In this document: positions 17,341 to 26,287 of the stretch, piece by piece
Layout of the letters: every line of letters begins with the position of its first letter
Numbering within the stretch: the stretch's first letter is position 1
From: Pseudogemmobacter lacusdianii
GTDB taxonomy: Bacteria > Pseudomonadota > Alphaproteobacteria > Rhodobacterales > Rhodobacteraceae
Direction of reading: 5' to 3'
DNA: 64,000 nt
NCBI RefSeq assembly: GCF_030848395.1
Contig: NZ_JAVDBT010000015.1
Location: 1-64,000, forward strand
Translations under genes and position numbers: made by a program
Notes under the pieces: model-generated
Seen by the model: only the letters and a program-made list of their open reading frames with translations
Databases searched by the model: none
Told to the model about the DNA's origin: nothing

Positions 17341-18521
17341 TCATGCGTCACATGTGCCCCGTTGCCCTGCTTACCGCCCTTTTGGTGATGCCCGCTCTCG
17401 CTCCGACGCCGCTTAGGGCCGAGGCTGCGACGGACAAAGTTGCCGAGGTTTTGCCCGCGATCACCGTGGCCCCGGCGCTCAAGCATCCGCTGGTCGATCG
17501 CATCATCGCCTCGGGTCTGATTGAGCCGGTGGAAGAGGTGCATGTGGCGCCGCTGATCGAGGGGCAACCGATTGAGGCATTGCTCGTCGATGTCGGCGAG
17601 CTTGTCGAGGAAGGCCAAGTCTTGGCGCTTTTGTCGAAATCTTCGCTGGAGCTGAGTTTGGCGCAAGTGAAAGCGTCTGAAGCCTCTGCCGCCGCCACCG
17701 TCGCCCAAGCCGATGCGCAATTGATCGAGGCGGAATCCTCGGCCGCCGAGGCCGCCCGCGTGGCCGAGCGCACCGCCAAGCTGCGCGATCAGGGCTCGGC
17801 CAGCCAAGCCGCCGCTGACAGCGCCAATGCGGGCGCGGTCTCGGCTACGGCGCGGGTGACGGTGGCACGGCAATCGCGCCAAGCCGCCTTGGCACAGCAG
17901 GCGCTGCAAGAGGCGCAACTGGCCAATATTGAGCTGCAACTGTCGCGCACCGAGGTGAAGGCCCCGGTCGCGGGCGTGATCACCGCGCGCAATGCCACTT
18001 TGGGCGCGATTGCCAGTGCCGCAGGCCTGCCGATGTTCGTGATGGAGCGCGACGGTGCCTTGGAATTTCGCGCTGATCTTGCTGAAGCCGACCTGCCCCG
18101 CGTCACCGCTGGCGCGCCCGCCAAACTTACTGCGGCAGGTCTTGCCGAACCGCTGCAAGGTGAGGTCCGGCTGGTTGAGCCCGCGATTGATGCCACCACC
18201 CGGCTTGGTCGTGCACGCATTTCCGTCACCGAACCGGGCGCTTTGCGCTCGGGCATGTTTGTCGAGGCGGAGATCACCCTTGCCGCCCGCGAAGGCCTTG
18301 CCGTCCCGGTCACCGCGGTCGGCTCGGACAAACAAGGCAGCACGGTGATGCGGGTCAAAGACGGCGTGGTTGAGCGCGTCACCGTCACCACCGGAATCCG
18401 CGACGGCGGGCTGATCGAGATCACCCAAGGGCTGGAGGATGGCGATCTTGTCGTCGTCAAAGCCGCCTCTTTCGTGCGCGCCGGTGACCGGATCAATCCG
18501 GTGCCGCAGGCCAGCAATTAA
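17337..18521 (+). CDS. RND efflux periplasmic adaptor (membrane fusion protein)
   Basis: HlyD/AcrA-type adaptor, 394 aa. A signal peptide (about residues 1-28, ending PLRAEA) is followed by a biotinyl/lipoyl-like half-motif (EVHVAPLIEGQPIEALLVDVG), a long Ala/Gln-rich coiled-coil hairpin (about 110-200), the second half-motif (VKAPVAGVITARNATLG) and beta-barrel domains. It connects the inner-membrane RND pump with an outer-membrane channel. No TolC-like channel gene is present nearby, so one is presumably shared. Start overlap with tetR supports ATG 17337. Confidence 0.9.
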   Translation: MIMRHMCPVALLTALLVMPALAPTPLRAEAATDKVAEVLPAITVAPALKHPLVDRIIASGLIEPVEEVHVAPLIEGQPIEALLVDVGELVEEGQVLALLSKSSLELSLAQVKASEASAAATVAQADAQLIEAESSAAEAARVAERTAKLRDQGSASQAAADSANAGAVSATARVTVARQSRQAALAQQALQEAQLANIELQLSRTEVKAPVAGVITARNATLGAIASAAGLPMFVMERDGALEFRADLAEADLPRVTAGAPAKLTAAGLAEPLQGEVRLVEPAIDATTRLGRARISVTEPGALRSGMFVEAEITLAAREGLAVPVTAVGSDKQGSTVMRVKDGVVERVTVTTGIRDGGLIEITQGLEDGDLVVVKAASFVRAGDRINPVPQASN

Positions 18522-18530
18522 GGGGCCGCC

Positions 18531-21500
18531 ATGAATTTCTCGGCTTGGTCGATCCGCAATCCGGTGGCGCCGCTTCTAGGGTTCTTCCTTTTGATGCTGC
18601 TTGGCTGGCAAAGCTTCAACAGCCTGCCCATCACCCGTTTTCCCAATATCGACGTGCCCTTGGCCGCCGTCACCGTGGCGCAATCGGGGGCCGCACCATC
18701 CGAGCTGGAAAGCCAAGTCACCAAGGAGGTCGAAGACGCTGTTGCCGGGCTGAATGGGGTGAAGAATGTCACCTCGACCGTCACCGATGGCCTCTCGACC
18801 ACCTTGGTCGAATTCCGCATGGATGTGGAAACCGCCCAAGCCGTGCAGGATGTGAAGGACGCCGTGGACGGTATTCGCGGCGATCTGCCGGCGGATGTTG
18901 AGTCGCCCATCGTCACCAAGATCGATGTCGAAGGCCAAGCGATCCAGACCTTCTCGGTCACCGCGCCGGATTTGACCGTCGAGGAACTCTCGTGGTTCGT
19001 CGATGACACCGTGACCCGCGCCTTGCAGGGCCGCGCCGGTGTGGGCCGGGTGGACAGAATCGGCGGGGCGGACCGCGAAATCCGGGTCGAACTGGACCCG
19101 GTGAAACTGGCCGCTTTCGGTGTCACCGCGCAGCAGGTCTCGGGTCAGATTGCCCAAACCAACATCAACCTTGGTGCCGGGCAGATGGAGCTTGGCTCCG
19201 GCAAGCAAGTAATCCGCACGCTTGGCGATCGTGGCACGGTCGAAGACCTTGCGGCGATGACGATCCCGCTGGCCTCAGGCACGCAAGTACGGCTTTCCGA
19301 TTTGGGCGAAGTGGTCGACAGCTTCAAAGAGCTGCGCAGCTTCACCACGATCGACGGCAAGCCTTCGGTCTCTTTCCAAATCTACCGCTCGAAAGGTGCC
19401 TCAGATGTCTCGGTGGCCGAGATCATCGAGACGCAACTGGCCAAGGTCCAAGCCGACCACCCACAGATCCAGATCGAGATGATCGACGATCAGGTCTATT
19501 ACACCCATGGCAATTACGAATCCGCCATCTCGACCCTGATCGAAGGCGCATTGCTCGCGATCCTTGTCGTGCTGGCCTTCTTGCGCAATTGGCGCGCCAC
19601 GCTGATCGCCGCCGTCGCCTTGCCGCTTTCCGCCGTGCCAACCTTTTGGCTGATGGAGCTTTTGGGCTTTTCACTCAACCTTGTAAGCTTTCTGGCGCTG
19701 ACGCTGGCCACCGGCATTTTGGTCGATGATGCGATTGTCGAGATCGAGAACATCAGCCGCCATATCCGCATGGGCAAAACCCCGTTCCGCGCCGCGGTTG
19801 AGGCGGCCGATGAGATCGGACTGGCGGTCATCGCCACCACTCTGACCATTGTCGCGGTCTTCGTGCCGGTCAGCTTCATGCCGGGGATCCCCGGGCAATA
19901 TTTCCGCCAATTCGGGCTGACCGTGGCGATTGCAGTGCTTTTTTCGCTGCTGGTTGCGCGGCTCATTACTCCAATGATGGCGGCTTACCTGATGCGCGAC
20001 AAAGACGCTGCCGGGCATGAGGGCGAGGCCGATGGCCCCTTTATGCGCTTTTACCTTTGGGCCGTGCGCGCCACCACCCATGTCTGGAAAGCGCCGGGGC
20101 CGCGCTGGCTTTGGGTGCCGAATTACTATCTGACGGTATTGGCGGCGATTGGCGTGGTGATCCTCTCAGTCGCCTTGATGCTGCAAGTACCCGGCGCTTT
20201 GTTCCCGCCCGATGACGAAAGCCGCATCGCGATCTCGGTCGAACTGCCGGCCGGGGCCTCGCTTGACGATACCGCCGCCGCGACCGAGGCGATGCGCCAA
20301 GCCATCCTTGACGTGCCGCATGTGGCGCGCGTGATCGTGGTCGGCGGCGCGTCGCCCTTGGGCGATCGCGACATCCGCCGCGCCTCGGTCACGGTGATCT
20401 TGGATAAGCTCGACAACGGTCTTGGTCGTAAGCTTTCCGACCTTGGACAAAAGCTGCCGCTGATTGGCGCGATCCTGCCGCAAACCCCGATCAAGGGCCG
20501 TCTCATGCCGCAAGAAGAGATCGAGACGGCGATCTTCCAACGCCTCGCCCTTGTCCCCGATATCCGCGCCTTCAAACTGGGAGGACCGGGCGGCGGTGGC
20601 CGGGATTTCTCCTATAACATCCTCTCCTCGGACAAAGAGGATCTGGACGAGGCCGTGCAGCAGATCGAGGTGGCTTTGCGCGATGAGCCGATGCTGCGCA
20701 ATATCTCAACCGAAAATGCGCTGCCCCGCCCTGAAATCCACATCACACCGATGAGCGAAGAGGCCGCGCGGCGTGGCATCAGCGCCGCTGCCATTGCCGC
20801 CACGGTCCGGGTGGCGACGATTGGCGATGTCGATGCGGCTTTGGGCAAGCTCTCCATCGACGACCGTCTGGTGCCGATCCGGGTGCAGCTGAACAAGGCC
20901 GCGCGCGGCGATATCGCGCGGATCGCGGCGCTGAAACTGCCCAGTGCCAGCGGTGTCGCCGTGCCCTTGGCAGCCGTGGCGCAAGTTGCGCTGGCCGAGG
21001 GGCCTTCGGTGGTCAAACGCTTCAACCGCCAGCGCGTCGCCACTTTGGGCGCGGATTTGGCCCCCGGCATCGTGGTCGGCCAAGCTTCCGAGCGGTTCCA
21101 AGACATCGTCGCGGGGCTTGATCTGCCACCTTCGGTCGAGGTGGCTTTGGCAGGAGATGCTGAAATCGAGGCGGAACTCAATCAAAGCTTCGGCAATGCC
21201 ATGCTCTTGGGCGTGCTTTTGATGATGTTCGTGCTGATCCTGCTCTTTCATTCGGTCTTGCAGCCGATCACCATCATCTTCTCGCTGCTCCTCTCGATTG
21301 GCGGTGTCGCGGCGGCGCTGATCCTCACGCAAAACGCCTTTTCGATGCCGGTGATGATCGGCATGCTGATGCTGATGGGCATCGTGGCGAAAAACGCGAT
21401 CCTCCTGATCGATTTCGCCATTGAGATGCGGGATCGCGGCATGGAGCGCTATGCGGCGGTGGTCGAAGCTGGCCACAAACGCGCGCGGCCCATCGTGATG

Positions 21501-21848
21501 ACCTCGATCGCGATGTCCGCAGGCATGTTGCCCTCGGCCTTGGGGGTGGGCGAAGGCGGGTCGTTCCGCGCACCGATGGCGACGGCGGTGATCGGCGGCA
21601 TCATCGTCTCAACCGTGCTCAGCCTTGTCGTGGTGCCCAGCTTCTATCTGATTATGGATGATCTCTCGCGGCTGATGGCGAAGGTCTTCGCCCGGATCAT
21701 CGGCCCCAAAGAGGCCGAGCCCGAAGCGCCAGAGCCGCATGAGCTGGCCGCGCGCATCAGCGAGGACCGGCGCGAACTGGCCTTGATAACGCAGCGTCTG
21801 GCTGCGCTTGAAGCTGCGCAAACGCCCCGCCCCTCGGGCAGTCATTGA
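18531..21848 (+). CDS. RND efflux pump, HAE1/AcrB family
   Basis: Inner-membrane proton-driven pump of 1105 aa with the usual duplicated layout: one helix, a large periplasmic loop, then six helices, twice over. The proton-relay region GILVDDAIVEIEN lies near residue 397-409. It starts ten bases after the adaptor stop. The C-terminus adds a charged helical tail (about 1055-1105), longer than in AcrB. Likely substrates are hydrophobic toxicants; metal-pump signatures were not seen. Confidence 0.93.
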   Translation: MNFSAWSIRNPVAPLLGFFLLMLLGWQSFNSLPITRFPNIDVPLAAVTVAQSGAAPSELESQVTKEVEDAVAGLNGVKNVTSTVTDGLSTTLVEFRMDVETAQAVQDVKDAVDGIRGDLPADVESPIVTKIDVEGQAIQTFSVTAPDLTVEELSWFVDDTVTRALQGRAGVGRVDRIGGADREIRVELDPVKLAAFGVTAQQVSGQIAQTNINLGAGQMELGSGKQVIRTLGDRGTVEDLAAMTIPLASGTQVRLSDLGEVVDSFKELRSFTTIDGKPSVSFQIYRSKGASDVSVAEIIETQLAKVQADHPQIQIEMIDDQVYYTHGNYESAISTLIEGALLAILVVLAFLRNWRATLIAAVALPLSAVPTFWLMELLGFSLNLVSFLALTLATGILVDDAIVEIENISRHIRMGKTPFRAAVEAADEIGLAVIATTLTIVAVFVPVSFMPGIPGQYFRQFGLTVAIAVLFSLLVARLITPMMAAYLMRDKDAAGHEGEADGPFMRFYLWAVRATTHVWKAPGPRWLWVPNYYLTVLAAIGVVILSVALMLQVPGALFPPDDESRIAISVELPAGASLDDTAAATEAMRQAILDVPHVARVIVVGGASPLGDRDIRRASVTVILDKLDNGLGRKLSDLGQKLPLIGAILPQTPIKGRLMPQEEIETAIFQRLALVPDIRAFKLGGPGGGGRDFSYNILSSDKEDLDEAVQQIEVALRDEPMLRNISTENALPRPEIHITPMSEEAARRGISAAAIAATVRVATIGDVDAALGKLSIDDRLVPIRVQLNKAARGDIARIAALKLPSASGVAVPLAAVAQVALAEGPSVVKRFNRQRVATLGADLAPGIVVGQASERFQDIVAGLDLPPSVEVALAGDAEIEAELNQSFGNAMLLGVLLMMFVLILLFHSVLQPITIIFSLLLSIGGVAAALILTQNAFSMPVMIGMLMLMGIVAKNAILLIDFAIEMRDRGMERYAAVVEAGHKRARPIVMTSIAMSAGMLPSALGVGEGGSFRAPMATAVIGGIIVSTVLSLVVVPSFYLIMDDLSRLMAKVFARIIGPKEAEPEAPEPHELAARISEDRRELALITQRLAALEAAQTPRPSGSH

Positions 21849-21869
21849 GCTGCGTGCCAAATGTTTAGA

Positions 21870-21897
21870 CCGACCGCTCTCAGAACGGTCGGCCTTT
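21870..21897 (+). terminator. terminator of the RND efflux operon
   Basis: CCGACCG and CGGTCGG pair around a nine-base loop and are followed by CCTTTG, 22 bp beyond the pump stop. The T run is short. Confidence 0.55.
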
Positions 21898-21904
21898 GAA
21901 CCGA

Positions 21905-21937
21905 TGAAGAAAGAACCCGTGTCCGGCGCGACACGGG
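21905..21937 (-). terminator. terminator of the marR-type gene
   Basis: On the minus strand CCCGTGTC pairs with GACACGGG around a six-base loop, followed by TTCTTTCTT. It lies about 18 bp beyond the MarR-family stop. Confidence 0.7.
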
Positions 21938-21954
21938 GCGGGGCTGGTTGGGTC

Positions 21955-22437
21955 TTAGACGTCGGGTTCCGACGCAGAGGCACGCTGGCCGGATTCCGAC
22001 GGCAAGGCGCTAAGGGCCTCGAGCAAGGCCACCAATTCCGCGATCCGCTCGACGCCAAAGGCCTGATCCAAAGCTGCATAGACCGCATTGGCCTGCGGCG
22101 TGACTGCAGCAATCAGCCGACTGCCCTCTTCCGTGATGGTCAAGATCACACGGCGACCATCCAAAGAATCCGCCCCCCGGATCACCAAACCGCGTTCGGA
22201 GAGGCTCCGGATCATCCGCGTCAGACTGGGCGCAAGGATATTGGCGCGAGCGGCAAGCTCGGTGGCATCCAGCGGGCCTTTTTCTTCCAGAACCCGAATG
22301 ACACGCCATTGTTGCTCATTGATGCCATGTGCATCCAGCAAGGGGCGAAACCGCATCATCACGGATTCGCGCGCACGCAAAAGCGCCATAGGCAGGGATG
22401 ATCTAATGGACCGCGGTAGAGCCGCATCTTTTGACAT
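21955..22437 (-). CDS. MarR family regulator, HpaR-like
   Basis: A 160-aa winged-helix MarR protein. The recognition region is ATELAARANILAPSLTRMIRSL with the wing near DSLDGRRVILTIT, strongly recalling HpaR/HpcR, repressor of homoprotocatechuate meta-cleavage genes. ATG 22437 has the ribosome site CAGGAGAT eight bases before it; an upstream GTG sits inside that site. It is divergent from an HpaF-like isomerase gene with about 95 bp between, so it probably controls that gene. Confidence 0.8.
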   Translation of the reverse strand: MSKDAALPRSIRSSLPMALLRARESVMMRFRPLLDAHGINEQQWRVIRVLEEKGPLDATELAARANILAPSLTRMIRSLSERGLVIRGADSLDGRRVILTITEEGSRLIAAVTPQANAVYAALDQAFGVERIAELVALLEALSALPSESGQRASASEPDV

Positions 22438-22531
22438 AGAAAAAATCTCCTGCACTGAGGACTAAACAGATCGTATCGGCGGTTGACCTTTGCCGCCCGG
22501 TTGAGACTTTTGGAGATCAGAGGAGAGCATC

Positions 22532-22924
22532 ATGCCGCATCTGACCATCGAATACTCTGCAAATCTTGAAACCGTCGGAGATCTGCCGATGCTCTGCCTT
22601 GCCCTAAGGGCGGCACTTCTGTCCACCACGTTCTTTGAGGAAGGCGCCATTCGCATACGAGCCATTCCCTGTCCGCATTACGCCGTGGCCGATTTGGCCC
22701 CTGAAAATGGCTTTGCATCCCTGCTGTTGCGGATTGGTGCGGGCCGGTCGTTGGATGACAAAAAGCGGATCGGTGCGGCAGTGATGGCAGCGGCTGAGCA
22801 GCATTTTGCAACGCAGCTGGCGCGGCCACATTTCGCGCTCTCTTTAGATATTCTTGAGAACGACCCGCAACTTAGCTGGAAAACCAACGCGATCCACTCA
22901 AGGCTGCGGGCCAAGAAGGCCTAA
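22532..22924 (+). CDS. hpaF: 5-carboxymethyl-2-hydroxymuconate isomerase (HpaF/CHMI family)
   Basis: A 130-aa member of the CHMI branch of the tautomerase superfamily. It begins MPHLTIEYSANLE; the Pro after the initiator Met becomes the N-terminal catalytic base. In the homoprotocatechuate pathway this enzyme isomerises 5-carboxymethyl-2-hydroxymuconate. The other hpa genes are not in the window, so it may serve a remote pathway or a related promiscuous reaction. A GAGGAGAG ribosome site lies just before ATG 22532. Confidence 0.85.
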   Translation: MPHLTIEYSANLETVGDLPMLCLALRAALLSTTFFEEGAIRIRAIPCPHYAVADLAPENGFASLLLRIGAGRSLDDKKRIGAAVMAAAEQHFATQLARPHFALSLDILENDPQLSWKTNAIHSRLRAKKA

Positions 22925-23009
22925 GGCGAAGCTGCCCTCAAAGCCCCAATCGGATCGCTTGGATACGGCCCTGCCCACGCCACTGCCGCAGGCCCGGCGT
23001 GACTTTTGG

Positions 23010-23705
23010 TCACACGCCGACGAACTCGGCAAACTCGGGCGCGTTAGGGGACAACTGTTGCGCCACAACCATAGCGCGAATCGCACCTTGTGCCATGAAC
23101 GCCACTTGATCGGCCATTTGCAGCACCGCTTCCACGCGCTGTTCTACCAAAACCACCGCCACACCAGTGGCTTTCAGCTGCAAAACCGAATCACGGATCA
23201 GAGCGATCATGCTCGGCTGCAGCCCCTCGGTCGGCTCATCCAGCAACAACACCTTAGGCTCAAGACACAACCCACGGGCGATTGCGAGCATCTGTTGTTC
23301 GCCACCCGAAAGGGTGGAGGCTTGCTGGTTCAGACGCTCACGCAGCCTTGGGAACAGCTCTAAAACACGCTCTTTGACCTGAGGCTTATGACCGCCCAAA
23401 AGACCGCCAATCTCAAGGTTCTCGGCGACAGTTAACGGGCCAAAGAGCCGCCGTCCTTGCGGCACCCAAGCCAGCCCCCGACCCGGCACCTGATGTGCAG
23501 GCAGGCCAGAGATCACGGCTCCCTCCAAGGTGATCTCGCCCGCGCGCGGCGCGACCAGCCCCATGATCGTCTTGAGAAGCGTGGTCTTGCCCGCGCCATT
23601 GCGGCCCATGATGCAGGTGACCTCGCCGGATTTGGCGGTGAAATCCACGCCTTGCAGCACGGTGACTGCGCCATAGCCTGCGCGAATGCCTTTCAGTTCA
23701 AGCAC
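23010..23705 (-). CDS. livF: branched-chain amino acid/urea-type ABC transporter ATPase (LivF)
   Basis: 231-aa nucleotide-binding subunit with Walker A GRNGAGKTT, signature LSGGEQQMLAIARGL and Walker B VLLLDEPTEGL. A GTG at 23705, eight bases after AGGAGG, overlaps the end of the livG-like gene and is the preferred start because the family begins at SVLELKGIRAGYG. It forms a pair with the LivG-like ATPase. The substrate type is set by the distant binding protein. Confidence 0.88.
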   Translation of the reverse strand: MLELKGIRAGYGAVTVLQGVDFTAKSGEVTCIMGRNGAGKTTLLKTIMGLVAPRAGEITLEGAVISGLPAHQVPGRGLAWVPQGRRLFGPLTVAENLEIGGLLGGHKPQVKERVLELFPRLRERLNQQASTLSGGEQQMLAIARGLCLEPKVLLLDEPTEGLQPSMIALIRDSVLQLKATGVAVVLVEQRVEAVLQMADQVAFMAQGAIRAMVVAQQLSPNAPEFAEFVGV

Positions 23706-24402
23706 CGAGATAGGCCTCCTGCACCGCTTTATTGGCCCGGATCTCGGCGGGACTGCCCTGCGCCAGCACGCGGCCAAAGTTCAGCACAGTGATCCGCTGG
23801 GCCAATTCCATCACCACCGCCATATTATGCTCGATCAACAGAACCGAGACTTCGGGCGTAAGGCCGCGCACCAGTTGGATAAAGCCCGCGATCTCGCCTG
23901 CGGCAAGGCCTTGCGTCGGCTCGTCCAAGATCAAGACCTTGGGCTGCAATGCCAGCCCCATCGCCAGTTCCAAAAGCCGTAGGTGGCCGTAGGACAGCGT
24001 TCCCGCCTCCTCATCGCGCAGGGCTTCAAGTCCCACCTGCGCCAAGGCACGGGCGACCAGCGCCTTCAGATCGCCCCTGCCACGCCCGCCCTGCACCGCC
24101 AGTGCCACATTGTCGAAGACCGAAAGCCCGGGGAAAATCGCCGTGATTTGAAAGGTATAGCCAAGCCCCCGGCGCACCCTTGCATGGGCGGGCAGCGCGG
24201 TGATGTCTTCGCCCTCCAAGGTGATCCGCCCTTCTTGCGGCGCGATGCGCCCCGAGAGCAGCGAGACGAAGGTGGTTTTTCCGGCCCCATTGGGACCGAT
24301 CAACCCGTGAATCTCGCCCTTCTCAAGGTCAAAATCCACCCCATCCACCGCGGCAATGCCGCCGAAATGCCGCTGAAGACCGCGGGCGCGGAGAAGGCTC
24401 AT
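23698..24402 (-). CDS. livG: branched-chain amino acid/urea-type ABC transporter ATPase (LivG)
   Basis: 234-aa ATPase with Walker A GPNGAGKTT, signature LSYGHLRLLELAMGL and Walker B VLILDEPTQGL. The ATG at 24402 overlaps the livM-like stop (ATGA). LSYG in place of the usual LSGG is common in this subfamily. Confidence 0.9.
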   Translation of the reverse strand: MSLLRARGLQRHFGGIAAVDGVDFDLEKGEIHGLIGPNGAGKTTFVSLLSGRIAPQEGRITLEGEDITALPAHARVRRGLGYTFQITAIFPGLSVFDNVALAVQGGRGRGDLKALVARALAQVGLEALRDEEAGTLSYGHLRLLELAMGLALQPKVLILDEPTQGLAAGEIAGFIQLVRGLTPEVSVLLIEHNMAVVMELAQRITVLNFGRVLAQGSPAEIRANKAVQEAYLGA

Positions 24403-25340
24403 GGCAGGTTCCTCCAAAGCTTGGCCCGCACCCAGCCCAAGACGCCTTTGGGCAAGAAGAGCACCAAGACAACCAAGGCAAGGCCGACCAAGAAGAGCCA
24501 AGCCGAGGTCAGCGCCGTGGCCCATTCGGTGAGGTAAAAGATCCCAGCCGCGCCGATAACCCCGCCCAGCACCGTGCCCGCGCCGCCCAATAGCACATAA
24601 AGCATTGGCAGGATGGAATATTGAATGCTCGCAAAGCTCGACCCGACATAGCCAAAGAGCAAGGCATAAGCCGCCCCCGCCACGCCGGAATAAATGCCCG
24701 AGATCACCAGCACTTGCAGCTTGGCGCGGTAAGGGTTGATGCCCAGCATCCGCGCGCGCTCTTCATTCTCGCGCAAAGCCACCATGACACGACCAAAGCG
24801 CGAGCAGACCAAGGCCAAGGCTATGACCAGCCCCAAGGCAAAGACGCCCCATGCGGCCAGAAAGCGCGGCACATCCGCCGATAAAGCATGGCCAAACACC
24901 AGCCGCGCGGTGGTGGGCACGGCAAAGCCATCATCCCCGCCGGTCCAGTCGCTGAAATAGAGCAGGCTCAAAGCGAAGGCTTGGGCAAACATCAGGGTGA
25001 CGATCATGAAAGACACCCCCGCCGTGCGCAAAGCCAGACTCCCGGCGAGCAGCGCCAGCAAGCCGCCAGCAGCCGCGCCGGTCAAAAGCGCCGGCCCCGC
25101 CTCCCAGCCCCAATGCCAGGCGGGAAGGCCTGCGCCATACATGCCAGCGGCAAAGAACATCGCATGGCCAAGGCTGAGAAGCCCCGTGTAGCCAAAGGCC
25201 AAATTATAGCCGAGCGCGAAAGTCGCCAGTACCAAGATCCGCGCCAGATTTGTGCTGTGATAGCCCGGCAGCAGCAGCCCCGCTGCCAGCAAAGCCACAA
25301 GCACGGCCAAATGCAGCGCCCAGATCCGCCCGCCCGTCAT
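24399..25340 (-). CDS. livM: branched-chain amino acid/urea-type ABC transporter permease (LivM)
   Basis: Inner-membrane permease of 313 aa and about nine helices, BPD_transp_2 family. The conserved block ALRENEERARMLGINPYRAKL lies about two-thirds along, the loop that meets the ATPases. Start overlaps the livH-like stop by four bases. Confidence 0.9.
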   Translation of the reverse strand: MTGGRIWALHLAVLVALLAAGLLLPGYHSTNLARILVLATFALGYNLAFGYTGLLSLGHAMFFAAGMYGAGLPAWHWGWEAGPALLTGAAAGGLLALLAGSLALRTAGVSFMIVTLMFAQAFALSLLYFSDWTGGDDGFAVPTTARLVFGHALSADVPRFLAAWGVFALGLVIALALVCSRFGRVMVALRENEERARMLGINPYRAKLQVLVISGIYSGVAGAAYALLFGYVGSSFASIQYSILPMLYVLLGGAGTVLGGVIGAAGIFYLTEWATALTSAWLFLVGLALVVLVLFLPKGVLGWVRAKLWRNLP

Positions 25341-26215
25341 TCTTTCGCTCCGAAAAGCCCCTGCGGGCGGAAGACCAACACCAGCCCCACCAGCAAAGTT
25401 GCCAAGATTTTGGCCAAAGTCGGGGAGAAGAACATGCTGATCACCCCATCCGAGAGGCCAATGACCAAAGCCGCCACCAAAGTGCCACGCAGCGAGCCCA
25501 AACCGCCAATGATCACCACGATGAAGGACAGCAACAGCGGGTCATGCCCCATCAGATAATGCGCCTGAGAGATCGGCACATAGAGCACCGCGCCCAGAGC
25601 GGCGAGGCCCGCGCCTAGGGCAAAGACGCCGCGATAAACCAGACCGACGTTGATGCCGAATGCCTGCGCCACCTCACGGTCGACTTGCGTGGCGCGCATC
25701 ACCAGCCCGGCTTTTGAGCGGGTCAGCCCCAGCCAGACCGCCAGCAAGACCAGCCCGGCGGCGAGGACGACGAAAAGCTTATAGCCCGAATAGCCAAACC
25801 ACGGCAGCTGGAGGCGCCAGCTGAACGGCGCCAGCACCGGGCGCGCATCGGGACCATAATAGCTCAGCGCCGCTTGCTGGATCATATACATGACGCCAAT
25901 CGTGGCGAGGATGGTGGCCTCGGGGTTATAGCTGAGCCGCTTCAGCACCAGCCCGTCGACCATTGCGGCCAGTGCCGCGACCAAGACCGGGGCCACGATC
26001 AGCGCGGCGGCAAAGGCCAGCCAAGCCGGGCCCGGCACCATGGTCGAGACGAACCAAGCGATCACCGCGCCCAGCATGAAGAACTCGCCATGCGCCACAT
26101 TGACCACTCGCATGACGCCAAAGACCAAGCTAAGCCCCACCGCCGCAAGCGAAAGGACAGCGGCGGTGACAAGCCCTTCCATCAGGGCCAAAAGCAAGAA
26201 TGGTCCAAAGGCCAT
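25337..26215 (-). CDS. livH: branched-chain amino acid/urea-type ABC transporter permease (LivH)
   Basis: 292-aa inner-membrane permease with about eight helices. The family blocks GVMRVVNVAHGEFFMLGA near residue 35 and RATQVDREVAQAFGINV near 170 are present. It follows the binding-protein gene after a 72-bp gap that contains a strong hairpin. Confidence 0.9.
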   Translation of the reverse strand: MAFGPFLLLALMEGLVTAAVLSLAAVGLSLVFGVMRVVNVAHGEFFMLGAVIAWFVSTMVPGPAWLAFAAALIVAPVLVAALAAMVDGLVLKRLSYNPEATILATIGVMYMIQQAALSYYGPDARPVLAPFSWRLQLPWFGYSGYKLFVVLAAGLVLLAVWLGLTRSKAGLVMRATQVDREVAQAFGINVGLVYRGVFALGAGLAALGAVLYVPISQAHYLMGHDPLLLSFIVVIIGGLGSLRGTLVAALVIGLSDGVISMFFSPTLAKILATLLVGLVLVFRPQGLFGAKE

Positions 26216-26246
26216 GGCTTGGGTTAACCTTCGTTAAGGCGAGAGG

Positions 26247-26284
26247 CTGAGATGGGGGGAAGCGCCACGCCTGCCCCGTCTCAG
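26247..26284 (-). promoter_or_regulatory. intercistronic hairpin after the second binding-protein gene
   Basis: CTGAGATGGGG and CCCCGTCTCAG form an 11-bp stem (one G-T pair) with a 16-base loop between the binding-protein stop and the livH start. It mirrors the hairpin at 8555-8582 in the other importer operon. Confidence 0.6.
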
Positions 26285-26287
26285 GCG

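Noticed and set aside
22997-23022. Terminator between hpaF and livF
   Set aside because: GGCGTGAC and GTCACACGCC pair only with a bulge, overlap the livF stop and lack a T run on either strand.
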